A program made the translations under genes and the position numbers. The notes under the pieces are model-generated. The model made no database searches and was not told the DNA's origin. It saw only the letters and a list, made by a program, of their open reading frames with translations. Below, in pieces: positions 9,396 through 16,326 of a stretch of 64,000 nt of DNA. This DNA comes from Methylobacterium aerolatum (GTDB taxonomy: Bacteria; Pseudomonadota; Alphaproteobacteria; Rhizobiales; Beijerinckiaceae), in contig NZ_BPQE01000004.1 of NCBI RefSeq assembly GCF_022179085.1, positions 248,001 to 312,000 on the forward strand, read 5' to 3'. The stretch's first letter is position 1; every line of letters begins with the position of its first letter.

Positions 9396-9814
9396 GACGA
9401 GGGCTTCAGGGGCCGCCGGCACCTCAGGTCGAGCGCGCGCGGGGAGAAATGCTGACGTTGCGGAGACCTCCGCTTCGCGGCGGCGTCTCGGGCAGAAAAG
9501 CGAGCTGGATGACGAAATCTTGAACCCGTCCCGTCGCCACCGGCGCGCGGGAGGGCAAATGTAAACAAAGGTTGAAGACCGCCTTGCGCTCTTTCGTATC
9601 AATCGAGGACTTCAGCGCGGACAACCTGTAATATTATCGGCCGTCAGGCATTCGCCTTCATTGACCGCGCATTAACCGCCCTCCGATAGACCCGGTTAAC
9701 CTTGACGAAGGATCAACGGCGGGCGCGAGAGCCTTCCGCGTCCGTCGCAGGCGCGTGCGGGACGAGTGGGGGCGACGGGTGGCGGGCGCGAGAACCGACA
9801 GCGAATCCCTGCGG
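9396..9814 (+). promoter_or_regulatory. Leader/promoter region of the outer-membrane protein gene
   Basis: I see no convincing gene here. AT content rises after 9550. A sigma70-like pair, TTGACC (9661-9666) and GATAGA (9685-9690) with an 18-nt spacer, would start transcription near 9697. In-frame GTG codons at 9755 and 9779 are alternative starts for the downstream gene. Confidence 0.4.
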
Positions 9815-11614
9815 ATGCGCGGTGCGTCCGTGTCCGGGACGGCGGCCGGTGCAGCCTTGGCGCTCGCCGTGGCGCTGACTCCCGGCCCTGCCGAGGCCCA
9901 GACGCCGCGCTTCGATGCGATCAGCCCCGTCTCGGGTCAGCCGGACAACCCGGGCGTCGGCCAGGAGACCGGACCGAACGGCCTGCCCTTCCTCCGCCGG
10001 GGTTACTCGGAGAGCGATCCCGGCGGCCGGGGCCGCGTTCCGTCGAGCTTCAGCAGCGGCAGCGGCGGCGATTCCGGGGCTGGGACCTCGCAACTCGGCG
10101 CCTCGGGCCAAGCCTTCCCCTCCGCGACCGGGCTGGCCGGCGCGAACGGGCGCCCCGGCATGGGGGGCGACCGGACCGGCGGCGTCTCGACGGGCACGGC
10201 CAACCGCGCCCTCTCGGGTCCCCTGCGGGTGCGCGCCGCGCCGCCCCGGCGCGCCGGACTCGCGACGAAGCAGACCATCCGCGAGGTGACGCAGATCACC
10301 ACGCAATCCCCGACCCTCGTGCCCGTGGTGCAGCAGCCCGTGGTGGGCGTGCCGCTGCCCGCGAGCACCGCGAGCCAGCGCCTGCCGATCCTGGCGCAAA
10401 GCGCGGTCCTCGGGCTGCTGACGCCGGGCTTCATCCTCGGCACCGACGTGTCGCGCCCGATCCCCGCCGATCCGGCCTATGCGCCCATCGGCTTCAAGCT
10501 CGGCAGTTTCACGGTGCTGCCCTCCTTCACGCAGGGCATCGGCTACGATTCCAACCCCGACCAGACGACACGCCAGTTCGCCAAGGGGTCGGTGGCCTTC
10601 CGCACAGAAGCCACCGTCGACTTCCGCAGCGACTGGTCGTCGAGTTCCCTCGACGGCTCCCTGCGCGGCGCCTACTTCGAGACGCCGCAGAACGAGATGG
10701 CGAGCCGCCCCTCGGCGGACGGCATCGTGAACCTGCGGATCGACGCGACCCGCGACCTGCAATTCACCGCGCAGGGGCGCGCCATCCTCGACACCCAGCG
10801 CACGTCGAGCCCGAACCTCCAGGCGGTGACCGCCACCGGCCGTCCCCAGATCGCCCTGTACGGCGGCACGGTCGGGGCGACGCAGAGCTTCAACCGCCTG
10901 TCGGTGACGGTGGCCGGATCGGTGGACCGCTCGGAATTCGAGGACGCGCGCCTGTCGAACGGCAGCGTGATCCGCCAATCGGACCGCAACCTCAACCAGT
11001 ACGCCCTGCGCCTGCGCACCGCCTACGAGGTGACGCCGGACTTCGCGCCCTTCGTGGACGTGATCGCCGACACCCGCGTCTACGACCAGCGCGTCGACAT
11101 CTTCGGCGTGCGGCGCGATTCCGACGGGTTGAGCCTGCTCGGCGGCGCCCGCGTCGGCTTCGGTCGCACCCTCACGGGCGAGGTCTCGGCGGGCGTCCAG
11201 CACCGCGACTACGTGGACCGGACCCTGCGCAACATCGATGCGCCGCTGATCAACGCCACCCTGTCCTGGGCGGCGACGCCCCTCACCACGATCCGGCTGA
11301 ACGCGGCCACGGGCGTGACGGAGACCACCATCCCCGGCTCCAGCGGCGTGCTCACCCAGGTGGGGACGCTGGAGGTCCAGCACGATCTCTTCCGCAACCT
11401 CTCCATCGTCCTCGGCGGCTCGGTCCTGCACAACGAGTACAAGAACAGCCCGATCCGCGAGGACGGCTTCTCCACCACCGCCCGGCTCGACTACCGCTTC
11501 ACCCGCTGGCTGACCCTGCGGGCGGCCTACATCTTCCAGGAGGTGCACAGCACCTCGTCCGGCTCCAGCTTCCGCGATAACACCGTGCTCGTCGGGATGC
11601 GGGTGAACCCCTGA
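9815..11614 (+). CDS. Outer-membrane beta-barrel protein
   Basis: A 599-residue secreted protein. From ATG 9815 the N-terminus is a clean signal peptide: MRGASVSG, a hydrophobic Ala/Leu core, then PAEA before QTPRF. This favours 9815 over GTG 9755, which would add 20 polar residues. Residues ~30-165 are low-complexity Gly/Ser/Pro/Arg. The last ~370 residues alternate polar and hydrophobic residues in beta-strand pairs (VAFRTEATVDFRSDWSSSSL, TARLDYRFTRWLTLRAAYIF). The protein ends in NTVLVGMRVNP rather than the usual terminal aromatic residue. It resembles the alphaproteobacterial outer-membrane beta-barrel family often linked to surface polysaccharide export. The function is unknown. Confidence 0.75.
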   Translation: MRGASVSGTAAGAALALAVALTPGPAEAQTPRFDAISPVSGQPDNPGVGQETGPNGLPFLRRGYSESDPGGRGRVPSSFSSGSGGDSGAGTSQLGASGQAFPSATGLAGANGRPGMGGDRTGGVSTGTANRALSGPLRVRAAPPRRAGLATKQTIREVTQITTQSPTLVPVVQQPVVGVPLPASTASQRLPILAQSAVLGLLTPGFILGTDVSRPIPADPAYAPIGFKLGSFTVLPSFTQGIGYDSNPDQTTRQFAKGSVAFRTEATVDFRSDWSSSSLDGSLRGAYFETPQNEMASRPSADGIVNLRIDATRDLQFTAQGRAILDTQRTSSPNLQAVTATGRPQIALYGGTVGATQSFNRLSVTVAGSVDRSEFEDARLSNGSVIRQSDRNLNQYALRLRTAYEVTPDFAPFVDVIADTRVYDQRVDIFGVRRDSDGLSLLGGARVGFGRTLTGEVSAGVQHRDYVDRTLRNIDAPLINATLSWAATPLTTIRLNAATGVTETTIPGSSGVLTQVGTLEVQHDLFRNLSIVLGGSVLHNEYKNSPIREDGFSTTARLDYRFTRWLTLRAAYIFQEVHSTSSGSSFRDNTVLVGMRVNP

Positions 11615-11650
11615 TCCGGCCATTCCGGTGTAGCTGCCGGTCCGGCCCGG

Positions 11651-12133
11651 TCACGGCCCACGGCGGCCGGCGAAGAAGGTGCGCAGCAAATCGGCCGCCT
11701 CTGCCTCGCGGAAGCCGCCATAGACCTCCGGCGCGTGGTGGCAGGTCGGCTGGTTGAAGACGCGCGGCCCGTGCTCGACGCCGCCGCCCTTGGGGTCCGG
11801 CGCGCCGTAATAGAGGCGCCGGATGCGCGCGGCGGAGATCGCCCCGGCGCACATCGGGCAGGGCTCCAGGGTTACGTAGAGGTCGCAGCCCGTCAGCCGT
11901 TCGTCCCGGAGGGCGGCGCAGGCGGCGCGGATCGCCAGGATTTCCGCATGGGCCGTGGGGTCGTGGAGCGCCCGCGGCCGGTTGTGAGCGACGGCGAGGA
12001 CCTGCCCGTCGCGCAGGATCGCGGCGCCCACCGGCACTTCACCCTCCGCGGCGGCGCGGCGCGCGGCATCGAAGGCGAGGTCGAAGGGCGTCTCAGCCAC
12101 GGGTCGCTCCGGCGTCGCCGGGCCGGACGTCAC
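11651..12133 (-). CDS. tadA: tRNA adenosine(34) deaminase TadA
   Basis: Converts A34 to inosine in the anticodon wobble position of tRNA-Arg(ACG). At 160 residues it has typical TadA length. The zinc site is complete: His62-Ala-Glu64 (proton shuttle Glu64) and Pro-Cys92-Pro-Met-Cys95. The DPKGGGVEH loop and the C-terminal GFREAEAADLLRTFFAGRR helix are also TadA-like. It converges on the outer-membrane protein gene (36 bp between stops) and is divergent from the csbD gene. Confidence 0.93.
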   Translation of the reverse strand: MTSGPATPERPVAETPFDLAFDAARRAAAEGEVPVGAAILRDGQVLAVAHNRPRALHDPTAHAEILAIRAACAALRDERLTGCDLYVTLEPCPMCAGAISAARIRRLYYGAPDPKGGGVEHGPRVFNQPTCHHAPEVYGGFREAEAADLLRTFFAGRRGP

Positions 12134-12151
12134 ACGATGATGTTAACATTC

Positions 12152-12177
12152 GGAACATACCCGCGGCCAAGCCCGTT
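12152..12177 (+). promoter_or_regulatory. EcfG (general stress sigma factor) promoter of csbD
   Basis: GGAAC (12152-12156) and CGTT (12174-12177) are separated by 17 nt. This matches the known alphaproteobacterial EcfG consensus GGAAC-N16/17-CGTT. It sits 50 nt upstream of the csbD start, with no other plus-strand gene nearby. A second perfect match precedes the other CsbD-like gene at 44565. Confidence 0.75.
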
Positions 12178-12226
12178 TCTGGTCCAACGCGGCGAGGCCG
12201 TAACTGGATAGGATTGGAAGGACGCC

Positions 12227-12418
12227 ATGAGCAGCACCACCGACAAGATCAAGGGCGCCGCCAACGAGCTGGTCGGCAAGGCCAAGCAGGGCATCGGCGA
12301 CGCCACCGGCAACGACAAGATGAAGGCCGAGGGCGCCGCCCAGGAGCTCAAGGGCAAGACCCAGAGCACGGTCGGCGACGCCAAGGACACCGTCAAGTCC
12401 ACCGTCGGCAAGCTCTGA
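12227..12418 (+). CDS. CsbD family stress protein
   Basis: A 63-residue hydrophilic, Lys/Gly/Ala-rich protein with the CsbD pattern: [30 protein letters not shown], then a second [20 protein letters not shown] repeat. CsbD proteins accumulate under general stress; their biochemical role is unclear. GGAAGGA lies 7 nt before ATG 12227. It is driven by an EcfG-type promoter and followed by a strong intrinsic terminator, so it is probably a monocistronic stress-induced unit. Confidence 0.88.
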   Translation: MSSTTDKIKGAANELVGKAKQGIGDATGNDKMKAEGAAQELKGKTQSTVGDAKDTVKSTVGKL

Positions 12419-12517
12419 GGCGATCCTCGGGTTCGCAAGCCCGGGCACCCTGACCGGGTTGCCCGGCGCCTCCCGAGCAGGCAGGCAAGACCCAGGTTGC
12501 GTCAAACGGGTTCAGCA

Positions 12518-12552
12518 GGAGCGGCGTCGGCCCGGCGCCGCTCCTTTCCTTT
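12518..12552 (+). terminator. Intrinsic terminator after csbD
   Basis: A 9-bp perfect stem (12518-12526 with 12536-12544) is followed by TTTCCTTT. A second GC-rich hairpin (about 12440-12467) lies between it and the csbD stop. The DUF1328 gene starts only 32 nt after the T-rich tail. Confidence 0.7.
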
Positions 12553-12583
12553 GGCAGTCGAGGTATCTTTTAGGGAGCGCACC

Positions 12584-12760
12584 ATGATCGGTTGGGCCGT
12601 CACCTTTCTCGTCGTCGCGCTGGTCGCAGCCCTGCTCGGCTTCGGTGGCATCGCCGGTACGGCCATGGAGGCTGCGAAGCTGGTGTTCTTCATCGCCATC
12701 GCCCTGTTCCTGATCTCCGCCGTGTTCGGCGTCCTGCGCGGGCGGTCCCCGAGGCTCTGA
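12584..12760 (+). CDS. DUF1328 (YtjA-like) small membrane protein
   Basis: A 58-residue protein with two hydrophobic helices (residues ~2-25 and 30-50) and the family pattern [27 protein letters not shown]; it ends in basic residues. AGGGAG lies 8 nt before ATG 12584. DUF1328 proteins are small inner-membrane proteins of unknown function, often near stress genes. Here the neighbour is csbD, but a terminator separates the two. Its own promoter must therefore lie in a very short space, or it depends on read-through. Confidence 0.85.
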   Translation: MIGWAVTFLVVALVAALLGFGGIAGTAMEAAKLVFFIAIALFLISAVFGVLRGRSPRL

Positions 12761-12833
12761 CCCGGCGCGGTTCCGGCGCGCTTCGGCAACCGCCGGTCTC
12801 GCCTGAGGCGGGCGGCTCTGTTATGGGCCGCCC

Positions 12834-14954
12834 ATGACCGACATTCCGAACGACGATTCCTCCAAGCCCGAGGGCGAGGAGGACAAGGCCGGGGCTTCCA
12901 CGACCGCGTGGAAGCCCGCCACCGACGCGGGCAGTGAGGCCCAGGCCGCCCAGGCCGCCGAGAGGCCGCGCAAGGCCACCGGCACCAAGGGCCGCGCCGC
13001 GCCCAGCGGCGAGCAGACCCTTCGCCGCCGCTCCGCCCCCGACGCGACGGCGCAACCCGCCGCCGTCGCCGATTCGCATCCCGGGTCCGAAGCGGATCAG
13101 GCCGAGACCTTTGCCGGCGAGCGCATCGCCAAGGCCATCGCCCGAGCCGGCCTCGCCTCCCGCCGCGACGCGGAGGCCATGATCCTCGACGGTCGTGTCA
13201 GCGTGAACGGGGAGGTCATCCACTCGCCCGCCCTCAACGTGACGGACGAGGACCGGATCGTCGTCGATGGCGAGCCGCTGCCCACGCGCGAGCGGACACG
13301 GCTGTGGATCTTTCACAAGCCGCGCGGCCTCGTCACCACCGCCCGCGACCCGGAAGGGCGCCAGACGGTGTTCGAGGTGTTGCCGGAGGACATGCCGCGG
13401 GTCGTCGCCGTCGGCCGTCTCGACATCAACACCGAAGGGCTCCTGCTCCTCACCAACGACGGCGGCCTCGCCAAGGTCATCGCCCACCCCGACACGGGCT
13501 GGTTGCGCCGCTACCGGGTGCGCGCCCACGGCGACACCGATCAGGCCCAGCTCGACCGCCTCGCCAAGGGCGTCACCATCGACGGCATGGAGTACGGTCC
13601 CATCGAAGCCACCCTCGACCGGGTGCAGGGCGACAACCTGTGGCTGACGCTCGGCCTGCGGGAGGGCAAGAACCGCGAGGTCAAGCGGATCCTGGAGCAT
13701 CTCGGCCTGTACGTGAACCGCCTGATCCGGCTGTCCTTCGGACCGTTCCAGCTCGGCGACCTCGAAGTCGGGCTCGTGGAGGAGGTGCGCACGCGGGTGC
13801 TGAAGGACCAGCTCGGCAAGACGCTGGCCGAGCAGGCGGGCGTGGACTTCGAGAGCCCCGTGCGCGAGCCGATCTCGCCCTTCGGCGGACCGGCCAAGGC
13901 GCCGCGCTCGGAGTCCGCTCCGGCCCGGGGGCAGCCCCGCCGGGACGCCGCCCGCCCCGCGCCGCAGAAGGTGTCGACCGGCGGCACCGGCCCGACGCTG
14001 CGCCGCTCCGTGTGGCGGGCCGACGAGGGCGAGGGACCGAACTACCGTCCCGGCCGGGTGCCCCGGCGCGGCTCGGACCCCCGCGAGGCACAGGCGGCCG
14101 TGGCCGCCGAGCGCGGCCGCGAACGGGTCGGCGCGATCAAGGCGGGCGAGCGCCGCGTGCTGGTGGAGCGCCTGTCGCCCACCCCGCCGCAGCCCGTGCG
14201 CGAGGAGGCTCCCCGCCGCCGCTACGCGAAGGCCGGATCCGCCCCGGCCCAGGGCGGCGGTTTCCGTGACAGCGGCCGCGACGATGCCCGCCCCTTCCGC
14301 ACCCGCGATGGCGGCGACGAGCGCGCTCCCCGCGGGCGCGCCTTCGGCCAGGGCGATGGTGCAGGCTTCCAGCGGGGCGAGCGCACCGGCGGCCCCCGGC
14401 GCGAGGCCGGGGCGGCGCCGCGCGACCGGGCGGGTGATCGGAACGAGGGCGGTGCCCGGTTCCAAGACCGGTCCGAGGACCGGTCCAAGGACCGGCGCGG
14501 CGGCCGCGACGAGGGCGGCTTCGCGGGGCGTCCGCCGCGCGGACGTGCCGAGGGCGGCGAGGGATTCCCGGGACGTGGCGGCCGTCCGGCCGCCAGGGAC
14601 GCCGGTGGGGATCGCGCCGGCGGCGGGGCGTCCCGTGGCCCGCGGCCGGAGGGCAGGCCCGGCGGCTTCAAGGCGGGCGGCAAGCCCGGCGGTTCCCGCG
14701 AGGGGGGCTTCAAGGGAGCGTCCAAGCCCGGCGGCTTCAAGGCGGGCGGTGCGCGGGACGGCGGCTTCAAGGGCAACGGGGCCGGTGGCGGACCCGGCGG
14801 AGGGGCACGCAGCGGTCCCGGCCGTGGCGGACCGAAGGGCGGCGGCTTCAAGGGCGGCGCTGGGCCCAAGGGTGGCGGCTTCAAAGGGGGCGGCGGCTTC
14901 AAGGGTGGCGGCTCCTCCGGCGGCGGCGGGCGTCCGCCGCGCGGCGGCCGATAG
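12834..14954 (+). CDS. rluB: 23S rRNA pseudouridine synthase, RluB type, with long Gly/Arg/Lys tail
   Basis: Isomerises a uridine in 23S rRNA (RluB modifies U2605 in E. coli). An Ala/Glu/Lys-rich lead of ~95 residues precedes an S4 RNA-binding domain (AKAIARAGLASRRDAEAMI). The catalytic domain has GRLDINTEG with Asp197 as the nucleophile, then GREGKNREVKRILEHLG-like sequence. The enzyme part ends near residue 330. The remaining ~375 residues are disordered Arg/Gly/Asp-rich sequence ending in repeated GGFKGG/GGFKAGG units. At 706 residues it is more than twice the E. coli length; such tails are seen in alphaproteobacterial RluB but vary greatly. It is the first gene of an rluB-rsmD pair. Confidence 0.9.
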   Translation: MTDIPNDDSSKPEGEEDKAGASTTAWKPATDAGSEAQAAQAAERPRKATGTKGRAAPSGEQTLRRRSAPDATAQPAAVADSHPGSEADQAETFAGERIAKAIARAGLASRRDAEAMILDGRVSVNGEVIHSPALNVTDEDRIVVDGEPLPTRERTRLWIFHKPRGLVTTARDPEGRQTVFEVLPEDMPRVVAVGRLDINTEGLLLLTNDGGLAKVIAHPDTGWLRRYRVRAHGDTDQAQLDRLAKGVTIDGMEYGPIEATLDRVQGDNLWLTLGLREGKNREVKRILEHLGLYVNRLIRLSFGPFQLGDLEVGLVEEVRTRVLKDQLGKTLAEQAGVDFESPVREPISPFGGPAKAPRSESAPARGQPRRDAARPAPQKVSTGGTGPTLRRSVWRADEGEGPNYRPGRVPRRGSDPREAQAAVAAERGRERVGAIKAGERRVLVERLSPTPPQPVREEAPRRRYAKAGSAPAQGGGFRDSGRDDARPFRTRDGGDERAPRGRAFGQGDGAGFQRGERTGGPRREAGAAPRDRAGDRNEGGARFQDRSEDRSKDRRGGRDEGGFAGRPPRGRAEGGEGFPGRGGRPAARDAGGDRAGGGASRGPRPEGRPGGFKAGGKPGGSREGGFKGASKPGGFKAGGARDGGFKGNGAGGGPGGGARSGPGRGGPKGGGFKGGAGPKGGGFKGGGGFKGGGSSGGGGRPPRGGR

Positions 14955-14966
14955 GCGGTCCCGGCG

Positions 14967-15539
14967 GTGAGGATCGTCGGTGGCGAATGGCGGGGACGGC
15001 GTCTGGCGACCCCGAAGTCGGAATCGATCCGTCCGACCTCCGACCGCCTGCGGGAGGCGCTGTTCAACGTCCTCGCCCACGCCTACGACGATGCCGTGGA
15101 TGGGGCGCGGGTGCTCGATCTCTTCGCGGGGACGGGCGCCCTCGGCTTCGAGGCCCTCTCACGGGGGGCCGCCTACGCGCTGCTCGTGGATGACGGCGCC
15201 GAGGCGCGCAGCGTGATCCGCACCAACATCGAAGCCTTCGGCGCGGAGGGCGTCACACGCCTCTTCCGCCGGGACGCGACCCGGCTCGGGCCGTCCGGCC
15301 CGGCGGGTCGCTTCTCCCTGGTCTTCTGCGATCCGCCCTACGGGCGCGACCTCGCCCCGGCGGCGCTCGCGAGCGCCGCAGCCGGCGGATGGCTCGCGGA
15401 GGGTGCGCTGGCGGTGGTGGAGGAGAGCGGTGCCGCGACCGTCACTCTGCCTCCGGGCTTCGCCGAACTGGAGCGGCGGCCTTACGGCGAGACGGTGGTG
15501 ATCCTGGCGCGCTACGCCGGCGCGGGTGACGTGGGCTGA
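14967..15539 (+). CDS. rsmD: 16S rRNA (guanine(966)-N2)-methyltransferase RsmD
   Basis: A 190-residue SAM-dependent methyltransferase acting on G966 of 16S rRNA. The family start MRIVGGEWRGRRL is followed by RPTSDRLREALFNVL, the SAM-binding LDLFAGTGALGFEALSRGA and the catalytic DPPYG near residue 123. The start is GTG 14967, 12 nt after the rluB stop, so the two rRNA-modification genes are almost certainly co-transcribed. Confidence 0.93.
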   Translation: MRIVGGEWRGRRLATPKSESIRPTSDRLREALFNVLAHAYDDAVDGARVLDLFAGTGALGFEALSRGAAYALLVDDGAEARSVIRTNIEAFGAEGVTRLFRRDATRLGPSGPAGRFSLVFCDPPYGRDLAPAALASAAAGGWLAEGALAVVEESGAATVTLPPGFAELERRPYGETVVILARYAGAGDVG

Positions 15540-15558
15540 CCGCCCCCGTTTCCGTCTT

Positions 15559-16017
15559 TCAATGTGTCGAGGGCTGCGCCGGGGGCTGCTCGGCCGGTCG
15601 CTCGTCGTCGTCGCCCGCCGTGGCGGGTTTCGATGCATTGGCGACGCGGAGGGACGCCTTCACCATCATGAGGATGCTGCGACGCATCTCCTCATCGGGA
15701 ATCGTCGCGTAGGCGCGCAGGAGATCGATCGCCCCCTCGCTGTTCAGGAGCATCTCGATCGCGTCGTCGGGATTGTTCTGCGACGTATCTTCGAAGAACG
15801 TCGACACGGGCACGCCCAAGCGATCGGCAATCGCCTGTAAACGGCCGGCGCCAATACGGTTCTTTCCGGCTTCGTATTTTTGAACCTGTTGAAAACTGAT
15901 GCCCAGGGCCTCCGCAAGCTGCGATTGGCTGAGCCCATGGGCAGTGCGAAGCAATGCGATCCGGCTTCCGATCCCGTGATCGACCGGTGTCGACTGCTTC
16001 GGTTTGGCCTTTGTCAT
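15559..16017 (-). CDS. XRE family helix-turn-helix regulator
   Basis: A 152-residue protein from ATG 16017; a longer frame upstream has no homology-like sequence. An HTH_3 domain covers residues ~14-70 (IALLRTAHGLSQSQLAEALGISFQQVQKYEAGKNRIGAGRLQAIADRLGV). A helical region NNPDDAIEMLLNSEGAIDLLRAYATIPDEEMRR and an acidic/proline tail follow. This layout is common in alphaproteobacterial XRE regulators of the cell-envelope and exopolysaccharide type. The targets are unknown. It converges on rsmD with 19 bp between stops. Confidence 0.85.
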   Translation of the reverse strand: MTKAKPKQSTPVDHGIGSRIALLRTAHGLSQSQLAEALGISFQQVQKYEAGKNRIGAGRLQAIADRLGVPVSTFFEDTSQNNPDDAIEMLLNSEGAIDLLRAYATIPDEEMRRSILMMVKASLRVANASKPATAGDDDERPAEQPPAQPSTH

Positions 16018-16326
16018 CGAGAGCAACCCCCGTTGCGCCGTTTGAAATGAACGGTGCCATGTACCACTTCTGGTTACACAATTGCCATCGGTGAAACGGT
16101 GCGAGTGCGCACAACCTGATTGTGGGCGACCATCGACGTGGTGGCTTCTGCAATGCGGAAGGTTTGTCGCCATGAGGTGGGATAAGACAACCTAAAGACC
16201 TCCTTACGGAGCCCGATGGACCGCTCCGCTCCGGCGCCTTGCGGCAGTATCCCGCAGGAGCCTCACCCCTGAACGACCGAGCCGGGGACGGCGAAGACAT
16301 CCCCGCTCGCCTGGCATTCGACGGCG
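16018..16326. other. Intergenic region upstream of the XRE gene
   Basis: I see no gene here. The region is less GC-rich than its surroundings. It holds a short inverted repeat, CACAA-N5-TTGTG (16110-16124), upstream of the XRE start, which could be its operator. The left part (~16018-16080) probably carries the XRE promoter on the minus strand. Confidence 0.35.

Noticed and set aside
12690-15080. A 796-codon frame opposite rluB and rsmD, very rich in Ala/Gly/Pro
   Set aside because: It arises from complementing the Gly/Arg tail of RluB. It covers two real genes.
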